DNA of 55,106 nucleotides from Gammaproteobacteria bacterium (GTDB lineage: Bacteria; Pseudomonadota; Gammaproteobacteria; GRL18), in assembly GCA_026196615.1 (NCBI GenBank), contig JAPHSW010000007.1, positions 1 through 55,106 on the forward strand, given 5' to 3'. This document shows positions 1 to 8,667 of this stretch, one piece after another. The notes beneath the pieces are model-generated. The model saw only the letters and a list, made by a program, of their open reading frames with translations. It was not told the origin of the DNA and made no database searches. Position numbers and translations under genes: made by a program. Position 1 is the first letter of the stretch; the number at the start of each line of letters is the position of its first letter.

Positions 1-300
1 CATATAAGAATTGAGAATTGGCCCGAGGGTATATCCCATAAATCCTGTTAGAGCAAAAACAAAAGCCAGTCCCAGAGATCTATCACGAAACTTTGCCGTC
101 AAAAATAATAAACCGAAATATCCAATAAGTGTGAGAATCAATCCAGGATGAGGCAAGTTAAGCATCATTGATACACCAGCTGATAGAGCGCTGAACAAAA
201 GAGTCATGGATAGAAGTGTATAAGTATTACGAATCATCTTATTAGTGGCAAGCGTGGCTGCTTGTGATTGGCTCGTAGTAATTGCGACTGAATTGTTCAT
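1..300 (-). CDS. YccA-like Bax inhibitor-1 family membrane protein (5' part only)
   Basis: The gene begins at the ATG whose complement is at 298-300 and runs off the left edge, leaving about 100 N-terminal residues. An AAAGGT ribosome-binding site lies about 7 bases upstream of the start. The visible protein has a polar N-terminus of about 25 residues, the BI-1/YccA signature RNTYTLLSMTLLFSA, then LNLPHPGLILTLIGYF and ALTGFMGYTLGPI, so three hydrophobic segments can be seen. The family consists of inner-membrane proteins with about seven helices; E. coli YccA binds and modulates the FtsH protease. Membership follows from the motif pattern; FtsH modulation here is inferred. It reads in the same direction as the hibernation-factor gene upstream, only 40 bases away, and may be co-transcribed with it. 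Confidence 0.85.
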   Translation of the reverse strand, partial: MNNSVAITTSQSQAATLATNKMIRNTYTLLSMTLLFSALSAGVSMMLNLPHPGLILTLIGYFGLLFLTAKFRDRSLGLAFVFALTGFMGYTLGPILNSYM

Positions 301-340
301 TTTTTTACCTTTAACTGATTGTAATTTATGTCAGATTGTT

Positions 341-700
341 TTATTCAGCATCCTGTACTTGAGTTTTTGATTCAAGTGGCGGTGCTTGCTTTAATAGAGT
401 TTGCTGGCGATCAAGTTTTCGTACTACCGTTCGTCCAGCACGATCAGTTGCACGATCAATGGCCACATACATGTCCGCTTCAATATCCTCGATTATCACA
501 TTTGGTAGACCAGATAAGACTACTTGAAGATGACAGCATTTATCTTTACCTCCACGTGGACCATTTATGTCAGATAGTCGCATGATTACCCGTTGAATAT
601 TTTCACCACAACAGGTCAGAGTGGAGCGCAATCGACGTTCAGCATGACTTCGTAAAGCGTCAGTCAGGGAAAAATGTTTTGCCTGAATGTTAATTTGCAT
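341..700 (-). CDS. HPF/RaiA-family ribosome hibernation factor
   Basis: This 119-residue protein matches the short S30AE (sigma-54 modulation / HPF / YfiA) family. It starts MQINIQAKHFSLTDALRSHA, the usual first strand and helix, and later has an LxVVLSGLPNVIIEDIEADMYVAIDRATDR segment equivalent to the second helix that binds the 30S decoding centre. Family members bind idle ribosomes and promote 70S inactivation or 100S dimers in starvation. The tail after about residue 100 is short and polar, so this is a short rather than a long-form HPF. Two adjacent cysteines near residue 58 are unusual. A strong ATG at 698-700 follows an AAAGGAAA-type site. Its leader contains one of four copies of the palindrome/CGACTTTTTA promoter module (766-808). 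Confidence 0.85.
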   Translation of the reverse strand: MQINIQAKHFSLTDALRSHAERRLRSTLTCCGENIQRVIMRLSDINGPRGGKDKCCHLQVVLSGLPNVIIEDIEADMYVAIDRATDRAGRTVVRKLDRQQTLLKQAPPLESKTQVQDAE

Positions 701-765
701 AGTGCTTTCCTTTAAAATTTCTTTTTTTATCGATCTATCGATAGTGTATGTGGGTTTAATGATTT

Positions 766-808
766 TAAAAAGTCGATTATACTTGTCATTCTATTCGTAT
801 ATTCCGAA
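766..808 (-). promoter_or_regulatory. Palindromic promoter module copy A, upstream of the HPF gene
   Basis: Read on the minus strand, TTCG (808-805), seven bases, CGAA (797-794), 18 bases, then CGACTTTTTA (775-766). A perfect TATAAT (781-776) overlaps the last base before CGAC and is the likely -10. The palindrome centre lies 26 bases from the C of CGAC, exactly as in the other three copies. The palindrome also sits just upstream of the nhaR ribosome-binding site and could affect that divergent gene. The pattern is seen directly; the role as promoter or operator is inferred. Confidence 0.7.
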
Positions 809-822
809 GTAAAGGTGGGTTT

Positions 823-1725
823 ATGATCAACTATAAGCATCTGCACTATTTTTGGACAGTGGCAAAAGAGGGTGGGGTTGCACGAGCCAGTGAACGACTC
901 AACCTGACACCACAGACCATTAGTGGGCAGTTAACCGTATTGGAGAATTATCTTAATGTTGTATTGTTTAATCGAGTGGGTCGTAATCTGGAGCTCACTG
1001 AAACAGGACGCCTGATATTGAGTTATGCTGATGAGATTTTTTCTTTGGGTGGTGAGCTTGAAGAAGTAATACATCAAATGCCAGAAGAACGACCTCAATT
1101 ATTTCGTGTTGGTGTCGTTGATGTTGTACCCAAGTCCATTACCCATCGTATTCTCAAGCCAGTTTTGGACATGCCAGAGTCGGTTCGTATGATCTGCCGT
1201 GAGTCCAGTCTCGATACGCTATTGGCAGATCTGGCCATTCATCGACTTGATTTAGTGTTGGCTGATCGTCCTATTCCACCCACAATAAGTACTCGGGGTT
1301 TTAGTCATAAACTTGGGGAGTGTTCAATCAGCTTTTTTGCCACAGAAGCTTTACAACAGACATTAATAGGTGATTTCCCTGCTTGTCTTAATGGTGCTCC
1401 TCTTTTATTACCCAGTAAAGGAAATCAATTACGTTCTGGTATTGACCAGTGGCTGAATAAGCATCATATACACCCTCGAATAGTTGCTGAGTTTGATGAC
1501 AGTGCACTAATGAAGGCATTTGGACAAGAAGGTGCAGGGATATTTATTGCCCCCTCAGTTATTGAAGCTGAAGTAGAATGGCAATATCAGGTGATGGCAA
1601 TTGGCCAGGTCGATGAAGTGCAAGAACAATTTTATGCCATTACTGTTGAACGACGAATTACACATCCTGTCATTTCTGTCGTTATGAGCTCAGCGCGTGA
1701 ATCCCTTTTTGTTGACGACGAATAA
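823..1725 (+). CDS. nhaR: LysR-family activator of nhaA, NhaR-like
   Basis: A 300-residue LysR-type regulator. The N-terminal winged HTH begins MINYKHLHYFWTVAKEGG and contains ARASERLNLTPQTISGQLTVLE, close to the NhaR HTH; a periplasmic-binding-protein-like effector domain follows to the end. NhaR activates nhaA in response to Na+. The ATG at 823 follows AAAGGTGGG at good spacing. nhaA begins 32 bases downstream on the same strand, so the two probably form an operon, the reverse of the E. coli order (nhaA-nhaR). It is divergent from the HPF gene with a 122-base shared promoter region holding a palindromic module. NhaR identity is supported by both motif and neighbour. Confidence 0.9.
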   Translation: MINYKHLHYFWTVAKEGGVARASERLNLTPQTISGQLTVLENYLNVVLFNRVGRNLELTETGRLILSYADEIFSLGGELEEVIHQMPEERPQLFRVGVVDVVPKSITHRILKPVLDMPESVRMICRESSLDTLLADLAIHRLDLVLADRPIPPTISTRGFSHKLGECSISFFATEALQQTLIGDFPACLNGAPLLLPSKGNQLRSGIDQWLNKHHIHPRIVAEFDDSALMKAFGQEGAGIFIAPSVIEAEVEWQYQVMAIGQVDEVQEQFYAITVERRITHPVISVVMSSARESLFVDDE

Positions 1726-1757
1726 TTATTGATACTGAAATATGGAATGAAAATGAT

Positions 1758-3143
1758 ATGAAAAAAGAACTTAATACTGATACTAATTCTACAGAAGGTG
1801 TCTACCATGCACCCTGGGAAAAAAGCTTTGATCTGATCCTTACACCTTTTGAAGAATTTATTCATCGACAGACCACAAGTGGTTTGTTGTTGATGGGTAT
1901 GGCGATACTTGCTCTAGTGTTAGCCAATGGGCCATTTGCCTCTGATTATCAACATATTATTCATACTTATATCACTATTGGAGTAGGTGATTGGGCTTTA
2001 AAAATGAGCTTGCATCACTGGATCAATGATGGATTAATGGCATTGTTTTTCTTTGTTGTTGGCCTTGAACTTAAACGTGAATTACTTGTGGGTGAGCTGG
2101 CAAATCTGCGTAATGCGACCTTACCAATTGCAGCAGCAATTGGTGGTATGTTAGTGCCGGCATTAATTTATTTTGCCATTAATCCAGAGGGCGATGCTGC
2201 ACTGGGTTGGGGTATTCCAATGGCAACAGACATTGCTTTTGCTATTGGTGCTTTGGCCTTGTTGGCTAGTCGTGTGCCTAAGGCATTGATTACATTTTTG
2301 GTAGCACTTGCCATTGTTGATGATCTAGGTGCTGTATTAGTCATTGCTGTGTTTTACACGGATACCATTTCATTAACTCCTCTTGCAATAGCTGGTGGTT
2401 TATTTGCTTTATTAATGGTATTAAATGTAAGTGGGATACGTAAAACAACACCTTATTTTATTATCGCAGTCTTATTATGGTATGCATTATTGCAGTCTGG
2501 TGTGCATGCCACTCTGGCTGGTATTCTTGGTGCCTTAGCTGTACCTGCAACACCTAAATATAATCCAGAAACTTTTAGTGAGCATGTTAAGGAACTCATG
2601 CAACGATTTGATGCCAGCCATGAACCAGGTCAAAGCATTATGACCAATGATGCTTTACGTGCAGTAGTGCAAACCCTTGAAAATGGTGTTCATAGTGTAG
2701 AAGCACCTTTACAAAGACTAGAACATGTTTGGCATATGCCAGTGGCTTATCTTGTGATCCCAATTTTTGCTCTGGCTAATGCTGGTATCACATTAGATTT
2801 CAGCACATTGGGTGAAACACTAACTCATCCAGTAATGATTGGAGTATCATTGGGACTGGTACTTGGTAAGTTTATTGGAATCACTGGTTTTAGTTGGCTT
2901 GTATTGAAACTGGGTGTGGCTGAGTTGCCTAAGGATACTAAGTTTGTCCAGATTGCTGGAGTCTCTCTACTCGCTGGAATTGGTTTCACAATGTCCATTT
3001 TTGTTGCTCAACTGGGTTTCTCTGGACGTGAAGATCTACTATTGATGGCTAAGACTGGAATTCTTGCAGCTTCATTACTGGCTGGAATTGTAGGTTTTAT
3101 ATGGCTCTATCTTGTTAGTGAACCACAATCTAATAATACTTAG
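1758..3143 (+). CDS. nhaA: Na+/H+ antiporter NhaA (first paralogue)
   Basis: A 461-residue NhaA-type secondary antiporter that exports Na+ (or Li+) in exchange for H+ at the inner membrane. Diagnostic segments are HHWINDGLMALFFFVVGLELKRE, IPMATDIAFAIGALALLASR and the paired-aspartate site ALAIVDDLGAV, which corresponds to the E. coli Asp163/Asp164 ion-binding site. About eleven or twelve hydrophobic segments are apparent. It is longer than E. coli NhaA (388 aa) because of an N-terminal extension of about 35 residues and a cytoplasmic insert around residues 270-315 rich in charged residues; the insert is also present in the second paralogue at 42844-44199. ATG at 1758 is preceded by GGAATGAAAATGAT. 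Likely activated by the upstream NhaR. Confidence 0.95.
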   Translation: MKKELNTDTNSTEGVYHAPWEKSFDLILTPFEEFIHRQTTSGLLLMGMAILALVLANGPFASDYQHIIHTYITIGVGDWALKMSLHHWINDGLMALFFFVVGLELKRELLVGELANLRNATLPIAAAIGGMLVPALIYFAINPEGDAALGWGIPMATDIAFAIGALALLASRVPKALITFLVALAIVDDLGAVLVIAVFYTDTISLTPLAIAGGLFALLMVLNVSGIRKTTPYFIIAVLLWYALLQSGVHATLAGILGALAVPATPKYNPETFSEHVKELMQRFDASHEPGQSIMTNDALRAVVQTLENGVHSVEAPLQRLEHVWHMPVAYLVIPIFALANAGITLDFSTLGETLTHPVMIGVSLGLVLGKFIGITGFSWLVLKLGVAELPKDTKFVQIAGVSLLAGIGFTMSIFVAQLGFSGREDLLLMAKTGILAASLLAGIVGFIWLYLVSEPQSNNT

Positions 3144-3169
3144 AAAGCGTCAATTCTTGCAAATATAAT

Positions 3170-3194
3170 CCTTCTCTATGAACAATGGAGAAGG
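3170..3194 (+). terminator. Weak hairpin downstream of nhaA
   Basis: CCTTCTC (3170-3176) pairs with GAGAAGG (3188-3194) across an 11-base loop. It lies 26 bases after the nhaA stop codon but has no T tract, so it is at best a weak terminator or an RNA 3'-end stabiliser. Confidence 0.3.
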
Positions 3195-3293
3195 AAACAG
3201 AAAAATAGTAACTACAGAAGATTGTATATTGCTATTATAAATTTACCTAATGAGCTAATAGTTTGATAAAAAATTATGTACTAAATTTTATTG

Positions 3294-3336
3294 TTCGAAA
3301 ATATCGAACCATCTTCTTATAAGATTCGACTTTTTA
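3294..3336 (+). promoter_or_regulatory. Palindromic promoter module copy B, upstream of the small-protein/BON/antiporter operon
   Basis: TTCG (3294-3297), seven bases, CGAA (3305-3308), 18 bases, CGACTTTTTA (3327-3336). The palindrome extends to GTTCGA-AAATA-TCGAAC (3293-3309). The 19 bases TATAAGATTCGACTTTTTA (3318-3336) are identical to copy D at 8789-8807. The predicted transcript would start near 3335-3345, about 55 bases before the 48-aa reading frame at 3397. Confidence 0.7.
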
Positions 3337-3396
3337 CGATCTAATGTTGGTGATAGAGTAAAGGTATAAAATTAAATATCTTTATGGAGTTACTTA

Positions 3397-3543
3397 ATGT
3401 TAACCACTTTGTACCAAAAAATATCTGAAACAATCAAGCAGTTGATAACATTCACTCGATTTCCTATCGAACCTGTACTTATTCCAGTTAAAGTACAACA
3501 GAATGCAACCAGACGATATCCTCCTACTAAACGTAAATTTTGA
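3397..3543 (+). CDS. Small basic protein, 48 aa, unknown function
   Basis: An ATG at 3397 lies 7 bases after GGAG (3386-3389) and opens a 48-codon frame ending TGA at 3541-3543. The protein starts MLTTLYQKISETIKQLITF and ends with a strongly basic, proline-containing tail RRYPPTKRKF. There is no clear signal peptide; the N-terminal helix looks amphipathic. It is the first reading frame after promoter module copy B and ends 26 bases before the BON-domain gene, so it is probably translated and co-transcribed with it. I recognise no family. The good ribosome-binding site and position argue for a real gene, but conservation is untested. Confidence 0.55.
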   Translation: MLTTLYQKISETIKQLITFTRFPIEPVLIPVKVQQNATRRYPPTKRKF

Positions 3544-3569
3544 TTAAAACTAAATTCGTGAGGTGGTGA

Positions 3570-4166
3570 ATGATGATTACACAAATAAAAATGAGTGTTA
3601 TGTCTGTACCGTTTCTTATTATGACTTTTCTTCCTGTATGGGCACAGACCCTACCTAGTGATGAACAAATACAGGCTAGAATTATTTCACTGGTTTCAGA
3701 ATCTTCATTACTACAAGGCAACCAGATTGAGATTCATGTTAAACAAAGACTGGTAGTACTTACCGGAAAGGTCCGATTCTATGAACAGAAACTGAATATA
3801 GAGCGTATTGCCTGGACATCACCAGGAGTATTTGAAGTAGATAATAAACTACGTATCAACCCCTTAATGCCTCTTTCTGATAAGGATATCAAAGACCAGG
3901 TGATGGCAATAATGAAAACGGATGATAAATTTCATATTTCTCTGGTCAGTGTCATCGTCGATAATGGCAATGTTATTATTCAAGGAAGTTTTCTGGACTT
4001 CCGTGATCCTTCGAGGTTAAAACATCAGGTAGCTACAATAGAAGGTGTACGTTCGATCAAGATAGATGCCACCTTTCTTGTTACTCCAGTGAAAATAAAT
4101 GAAGTCGCTCATAAGAGCCATCATACAAAACAAATCCAGGTTATAAATTCAACTATTAAATTATGA
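3570..4166 (+). CDS. Secreted BON-domain protein (two BON domains)
   Basis: A 198-residue protein with a Sec signal peptide at about residues 1-26 (hydrophobic core ending VWAQ), followed by two BON-like domains at about 35-100 and 105-170. The second has the typical VIVDNGNVIIQGSFLDFRD pattern. BON domains in OsmY, DolP and related proteins act in the periplasm, often bind phospholipid and are induced by osmotic stress. ATG 3570 (followed by a second ATG) lies just behind GAGGTGGTGA. The stop TGA overlaps the start of the next gene (ATGA at 4163-4166), showing translational coupling to the antiporter. A short polar tail rich in His and Lys follows the second domain. The exact ligand cannot be told. 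Confidence 0.8.
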   Translation: MMITQIKMSVMSVPFLIMTFLPVWAQTLPSDEQIQARIISLVSESSLLQGNQIEIHVKQRLVVLTGKVRFYEQKLNIERIAWTSPGVFEVDNKLRINPLMPLSDKDIKDQVMAIMKTDDKFHISLVSVIVDNGNVIIQGSFLDFRDPSRLKHQVATIEGVRSIKIDATFLVTPVKINEVAHKSHHTKQIQVINSTIKL

Positions 4167-5827
4167 ACCCCATATTCAGTGATGTCTTTACAGAAATGGC
4201 TGTATTACTGATGCTAGCTGCTGTAATTGGCGTCATAGGCATCCGATTGCGACAACCGCTGATTGTTGCTTTTATTGTTGTGGGTATTTTAGTTGGGCCA
4301 TCTGTACTTGGTTGGGTGTCAGCAAATGATCAGGTTGATCTCCTTGCTAAGCTTGGGATTGCGCTGTTATTGTTTGTCGTTGGTCTTAAACTGGATATGA
4401 AAATCATCCGCTCCATGGGACCTGTGGCTTTGGCTACAGGTATGGGGCAGGTGATGTTTACTTCAATAATAGGCTATTTGTTTGCAATCATGCTTGGGAT
4501 GAATGCTGTCACTGCACTATATGTGGCAGTGGCATTGACCTTTTCAAGCACCATTATTATTGTCAAATTATTGTCTGATAAACGTGAAGTGGACTCACTG
4601 CATGGACGGATTGCTATAGGCTTTTTAATTGTTCAGGATATTGTGGTCGTTCTGGTCATGATTGGTTTGACAGCATTAGGTGAAGCTGGTGATGCACTCA
4701 GTCTAGGCCAGGAGGCATTGGAAGTTATATTTAAAGGTGGTGTTTTTATTGGTGCCATTGCTTTACTTATGCGCTATGTATTAACACCACTACTACACCA
4801 GTTAGCTCGTTCACCGGAGCTACTGGTATTGTTTGCAATTGCCTGGGCAGTAGCTTTAGGTGCATTAGGCACACATCTTGGGTTCAGTAAAGAAGTTGGT
4901 GCATTTCTTGCCGGAGTTTCCCTGGCTTCGACACCTTATCGTGAAGCTATCGGTGCTCGGTTGGTAAGTTTAAGAGATTTTCTGTTACTATTTTTCTTTA
5001 TTGATCTAGGGGCTGGACTTGAGATGGCAACACTAGGCTCACAGGTAGTACCCGCAATTATTCTTTCATTATTTGTTCTCATCGGTAATCCATTAATTGT
5101 GATGACTATATTAGGGGTCATGGGCTATCGAAAGCGTACAGGATTTCTGGCAGGTCTGACAGTCGCTCAAATCAGTGAATTTTCCCTAATTCTGGGTGCA
5201 TTGGGTTTGAGTTTGGGACATATCAACGCTGATACGATGGGACTCATCACTTTGGTGGGATTAATCACAATCAGTGCTTCGACTTATATGATCCTCTATT
5301 CTCATCCTCTTTATGAGTGGCTATCACCTCGGCTTGGATTATTTGAACGTAAACGACCCTATCGAGAAGAGTCTAGAGAACTGAGTATTGCTGACGATGA
5401 AATCGATGTGATTTTATTCGGGCTTGGAAGATTTGGTTCTGGGATTGCATCTGAATTGCAACAACGTGGTCTTCGTGTGATCGGCGTTGATTTTGATCCT
5501 ATCCTTACACGCCAACAGGAAGGAAATGGTTATATTGTACGTTTTGGTGATGCAGAAGATCCAGAATTTGTTAACAGTCTTCCACTTGAACAAGTCAGTT
5601 GGATAATCAGCAGTGTTAGAGAAATTCCAGTCAATCTGGCACTATTGCATTGTCTCCATGAATATGGATATAAAGGGAAGGTTGCTGCAACAGCTCATTC
5701 TATTCCTAATGCTGAAAGATTGAAACAAGCTGGAGCTGAACAGGTTCTGATACCTTATGCTGATGCTGCTACAGAGGCAGTTGATATTTTGTTTGGTAAA
5801 AACAGTGATATTCAATCAAAACAATGA
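4163..5827 (+). CDS. CPA2-family monovalent cation/H+ antiporter with TrkA-N domain (KefB/YbaL-like)
   Basis: A 554-residue protein with an N-terminal Na+/H+ exchanger domain of about 12 helices (residues 1-385) and a cytosolic Rossmann domain (about 410-540). The membrane part has VGILVGPSVLGW, LLFVVGLKLD and TFSSTIIIVKLLSD, typical of KefB/KefC. The nucleotide-binding part has the glycine-rich signature DVILFGLGRFGSGIA followed by an acidic residue (GVDFDP), as in NAD(H)-binding TrkA-N domains. Such proteins release K+ in exchange for H+ under control of the ligand domain. It overlaps the BON gene by four bases. KefC-style glutathione gating cannot be shown from sequence. Confidence 0.87.
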   Translation: MNPIFSDVFTEMAVLLMLAAVIGVIGIRLRQPLIVAFIVVGILVGPSVLGWVSANDQVDLLAKLGIALLLFVVGLKLDMKIIRSMGPVALATGMGQVMFTSIIGYLFAIMLGMNAVTALYVAVALTFSSTIIIVKLLSDKREVDSLHGRIAIGFLIVQDIVVVLVMIGLTALGEAGDALSLGQEALEVIFKGGVFIGAIALLMRYVLTPLLHQLARSPELLVLFAIAWAVALGALGTHLGFSKEVGAFLAGVSLASTPYREAIGARLVSLRDFLLLFFFIDLGAGLEMATLGSQVVPAIILSLFVLIGNPLIVMTILGVMGYRKRTGFLAGLTVAQISEFSLILGALGLSLGHINADTMGLITLVGLITISASTYMILYSHPLYEWLSPRLGLFERKRPYREESRELSIADDEIDVILFGLGRFGSGIASELQQRGLRVIGVDFDPILTRQQEGNGYIVRFGDAEDPEFVNSLPLEQVSWIISSVREIPVNLALLHCLHEYGYKGKVAATAHSIPNAERLKQAGAEQVLIPYADAATEAVDILFGKNSDIQSKQ

Positions 5828-6050
5828 TTACAAATGCATTCAAATTTCATGTATTAAGTAATTTAATCAAAAAAATAATTCCTTCTTTATAAGCAACTAA
5901 GTACTGTAATTATTAATATATTAATTGTTAGATAACTATAATTGCTCGAAAAAACTATTGTTTTAACTCTAAATATACGAATTTATTAAAGAATTTATTC
6001 ACTGTAAAATAAGTTAATAATTTATTTCAATTCAACAGGAGATGATAATT

Positions 6051-6719
6051 ATGGTTGATGTGAATAAACTCTTAGGACAGTTTATGGGGAGTGGTTTTGC
6101 AGGAGGAATGGCAGGTGGACTTGCCAGTAGCTTGCTGACGACTAAGTCGGGACGAAAAATGGGTAAAAGTGCACTTAAAATGGGTGGCGTAGCCGCAGTG
6201 GGAGCACTTGCTTATACAGCATATCAGCGTTTTAGTAATGCACAAAATACGACGACTACTAAGCAAACTGTTCAAGGCGAAGATAGCATTATGTCTAAAG
6301 TTTCATTAGCACCTCCAGGCTCTGTTTTTCTTCCCAATGAAAATGATCAAAAAGCTTATGACTCACTGGGTTTAACACTGGTTCGTGCTATGATTGCTGT
6401 GGCACGTTCAGATGGACGACTAGATGCTCAGGAAAGTCAGCTTATTTTTCAAAAAATCAATTCACTCGGACTCGACAGTGAAAGCCAGAATCTTTTAATA
6501 AAAGAAATGGGGCATCCCGTTGATGTTGATGCCATTGTTAATAGTGCAACAAGTCCTGAGATAGCTGCTGAAATATATATAGCTTCTTTGCTGGCTATTG
6601 ACGTTGATAATACCTCTGAAAAGGCATATCTGGCTATGTTGGCAGCACGTCTTCAATTGCCACCAGAATTGGTTACTGAACTTGAAGCTCAGGTGAACGC
6701 TCAAAAAACATTTGCATAA
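6051..6719 (+). CDS. DUF533 / TerB-like protein (YebE-type)
   Basis: About 222 residues. The first 60 are glycine-rich and hydrophobic (MVDVNKLLGQFMGSG, then GGMAGGLASSLL and MGGVAAVGALAYTAYQ), typical of DUF533 proteins such as E. coli YebE. The rest is a TerB-like helical domain with AMIAVARSDGRLDAQE (an acidic metal-binding-like helix) and a C-terminal repeat of it. I place the start at ATG 6051 because AGGAG (6037-6041) sits nine bases upstream; the in-frame ATG at 6042 directly abuts that site. TerB-like domains are associated with envelope stress and metal or tellurite resistance, but YebE's function is unknown. The 223-base leader before it is very AT-rich with no clear module copy. 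Convergent with the next gene. Confidence 0.8.
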   Translation: MVDVNKLLGQFMGSGFAGGMAGGLASSLLTTKSGRKMGKSALKMGGVAAVGALAYTAYQRFSNAQNTTTTKQTVQGEDSIMSKVSLAPPGSVFLPNENDQKAYDSLGLTLVRAMIAVARSDGRLDAQESQLIFQKINSLGLDSESQNLLIKEMGHPVDVDAIVNSATSPEIAAEIYIASLLAIDVDNTSEKAYLAMLAARLQLPPELVTELEAQVNAQKTFA

Positions 6720-6738
6720 AAGATACATGAGCACATTT

Positions 6739-7377
6739 TTAAGACCACATATTTAATGGTGGATCATTGGTCACTGCTCGCAGAATATCACTGCGTGATA
6801 CAATGCCTATTAATCTGTCCTGCTCATTGACAATGGGCACGCCAGATAGATGATATTCCTGCATAACCTGTGCAATTCTACGTATATCAGATACAGGATC
6901 TGCTGTGATGACTTGTTGAGACATTGCATCTGATACTTTCTTTCCGCGGGTATAGCGTACCTGTTCACCATCAATGATAATGAACTGTAATAGATCTTCA
7001 ATTGACAACATGCCGATAATTTTTTCCTGGGCATTTATAACAGGCATTTGCTGAAATTTTTGTTGCTGAAAAAAACGTCGAGCAGATAGAATATCCAACT
7101 CCATTGACACTGTTGTTACAGGGTGACTCATAAGCTGATGAGCATGATAAATAGGTTCTCTCTGGTTCAATTGTAGTATATCACGATAGGATTGAAGTGC
7201 TTTGTTAGATATTTCAGCTTTATCTCTATCATTAGGAGTTGGAATAGGGGGTGTCTCATCTTCAGTGACATTATTTCGTAACTGAATATTTTCTGAGGCA
7301 TTTTGGGCCTGTACTTTTCTCAAATTCTCAAGCGTGTCACGGAAACGACGACCTCTGGTATCATAAATTGCAAACAT
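6739..7377 (-). CDS. CBS-pair domain protein
   Basis: A 212-residue cytosolic protein. Residues 1-80 are polar and low in recognisable motifs. Two CBS motifs fill the rest: MSHPVTTVSMELDILSARRFF...MPVINAQEKIIGMLSIEDLL at about 82-135 and MSQQVITADPVSDIRRIAQVM...VPIVNEQDRLIGIVSRSDILR at about 150-205. A CBS pair (Bateman module) binds adenine nucleotides or S-adenosyl-methionine and usually gates a partner. No catalytic domain is attached, so this is a stand-alone sensor. Its ATG follows AAAGGAAA. It reads in the same direction as the baeRF gene 54 bases upstream and is probably in that operon, driven by module copy C. Confidence 0.85.
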   Translation of the reverse strand: MFAIYDTRGRRFRDTLENLRKVQAQNASENIQLRNNVTEDETPPIPTPNDRDKAEISNKALQSYRDILQLNQREPIYHAHQLMSHPVTTVSMELDILSARRFFQQQKFQQMPVINAQEKIIGMLSIEDLLQFIIIDGEQVRYTRGKKVSDAMSQQVITADPVSDIRRIAQVMQEYHLSGVPIVNEQDRLIGIVSRSDILRAVTNDPPLNMWS

Positions 7378-7431
7378 GTCACTTTCCTTTTGTTAATGTG
7401 AGTGCTTAATATGACTAACTACTAACATTTG

Positions 7432-8595
7432 TTAAGAATTATTTGATACAACTTTAATTATTCGAAGCAAGCAACCCACTCCTCCTACTGACATCAGAGC
7501 ATCAGAATGTTCTACAACCTCAACTGGACGTTCACGTTGACCCGCTAAACGCAATAGTTCTTCTTTAACATCTAGAGGACGTACAGTTGATAAGCCACAC
7601 TCAGTACACACAGGTGTTTCAGGTGCTTCTGTACCAGAGGCATTACAATCTGTACATATCCATCCAGGCTCAGGATGGTAATTACTAGCCATCACCAGTA
7701 TATCTACGTCACCTTCTTTGAGTGCATTCAGGCATTCTCTTGAACCAGCCACTGCAAGATTTTGACTACGTAATCCATCGATTAGTTTTTCGGCAATCGT
7801 TTGAGATTCCTGCTCCTCATATTTAATAAAATTTGATAGTGTTGCCATAACAACATCTTTTTGTTGATCATATTTATTGGTTGGAATCATATCCACCAAC
7901 TTTTCTGACAACGTATTGGGCAGAGCATGACAGATGCGTTCTGTAATATCAGGATCGCCCGCCAGTATCAAATGACTATGGCCGCCTGAATTCATCAGTT
8001 GCTCTAGAACCAAAATTTTTTCATGTAAGAAATGCTCTCCACGATCCATCTGATGGATTTGATAGTGGCTCCGAGACCATTCTGATCCCACTCTCAATTG
8101 AAGCTCTGAATGATTAAGCCAAAATTGTGTGGTGACTGCTCCAAGATTAACTTCTAAAATGCGGGCTCGATCTTCATGCACAAGCAAAATGATGTAGCGG
8201 TGATAGTTATCCTTGAGTTCCATAAGATGGTAGATGTTCGGTGTAGGATTAACAACAATCCAGTTAGGTAGTGGTGCTGCAAATTGCATTGGCAGAAAAA
8301 AAGAACCACCTGAGAGACCTCTTGAAAAAATAGCAACACCTTTGGATTCTGGAAGTAATTCAGACATTAGGTAGGTCTCTATTTTACCCAAAGCCTCTTC
8401 AAAATCTGTTCGATCACATCCTTTTAGAATTCGCCTAAGAATATGTATTCGGTTATTAAAGGTTTCCTGCCAACTTGTTAGCCCATTTTCAAGATTAAGA
8501 TAGCAGCTTATAAAAGGGGCATCTGACTCTTCCACACTGGCCAATAAAGCGATGTTTTGTCTAAGTTCATCAAGTGTGGTCTTTTTTATTTCCAT
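7432..8595 (-). CDS. Bacterial archaeo-eukaryotic release-factor-like (baeRF) protein with zinc ribbon
   Basis: A 387-residue protein resembling eRF1/Pelota-like bacterial proteins. It begins with an FISCYLNLENG segment typical of the family's N-terminal region, has a central RNase-H-like part (YIILLVHEDRARILEV), then an L7Ae/eL30-like C-terminal domain (LAVAGSRECLNALKEGDVDILVMA). A two-CxxC zinc ribbon (WICTDC...PVCTEC) is inserted near residues 315-340. Related proteins are proposed to act on stalled or idle ribosomes; this is family-level inference, and no biochemical role is shown here. ATG at 8593-8595 follows AGGAA. Its divergent promoter region with the usp genes carries module copies C and D. 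Linkage with a hibernation factor under the same module supports a ribosome-related role. Confidence 0.7.
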   Translation of the reverse strand: MEIKKTTLDELRQNIALLASVEESDAPFISCYLNLENGLTSWQETFNNRIHILRRILKGCDRTDFEEALGKIETYLMSELLPESKGVAIFSRGLSGGSFFLPMQFAAPLPNWIVVNPTPNIYHLMELKDNYHRYIILLVHEDRARILEVNLGAVTTQFWLNHSELQLRVGSEWSRSHYQIHQMDRGEHFLHEKILVLEQLMNSGGHSHLILAGDPDITERICHALPNTLSEKLVDMIPTNKYDQQKDVVMATLSNFIKYEEQESQTIAEKLIDGLRSQNLAVAGSRECLNALKEGDVDILVMASNYHPEPGWICTDCNASGTEAPETPVCTECGLSTVRPLDVKEELLRLAGQRERPVEVVEHSDALMSVGGVGCLLRIIKVVSNNS

Positions 8596-8667
8596 TCTAA
8601 ATTCCTGGTACGCCCTAAATTAGAGAGTTTCACCTTTATATAAATATATTACATGATGTATGGTCTT

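Noticed and set aside
3170-3194. Strong terminator after nhaA
   Set aside because: Only 7 bp with a long loop and no T tract, so kept only as a weak hairpin.
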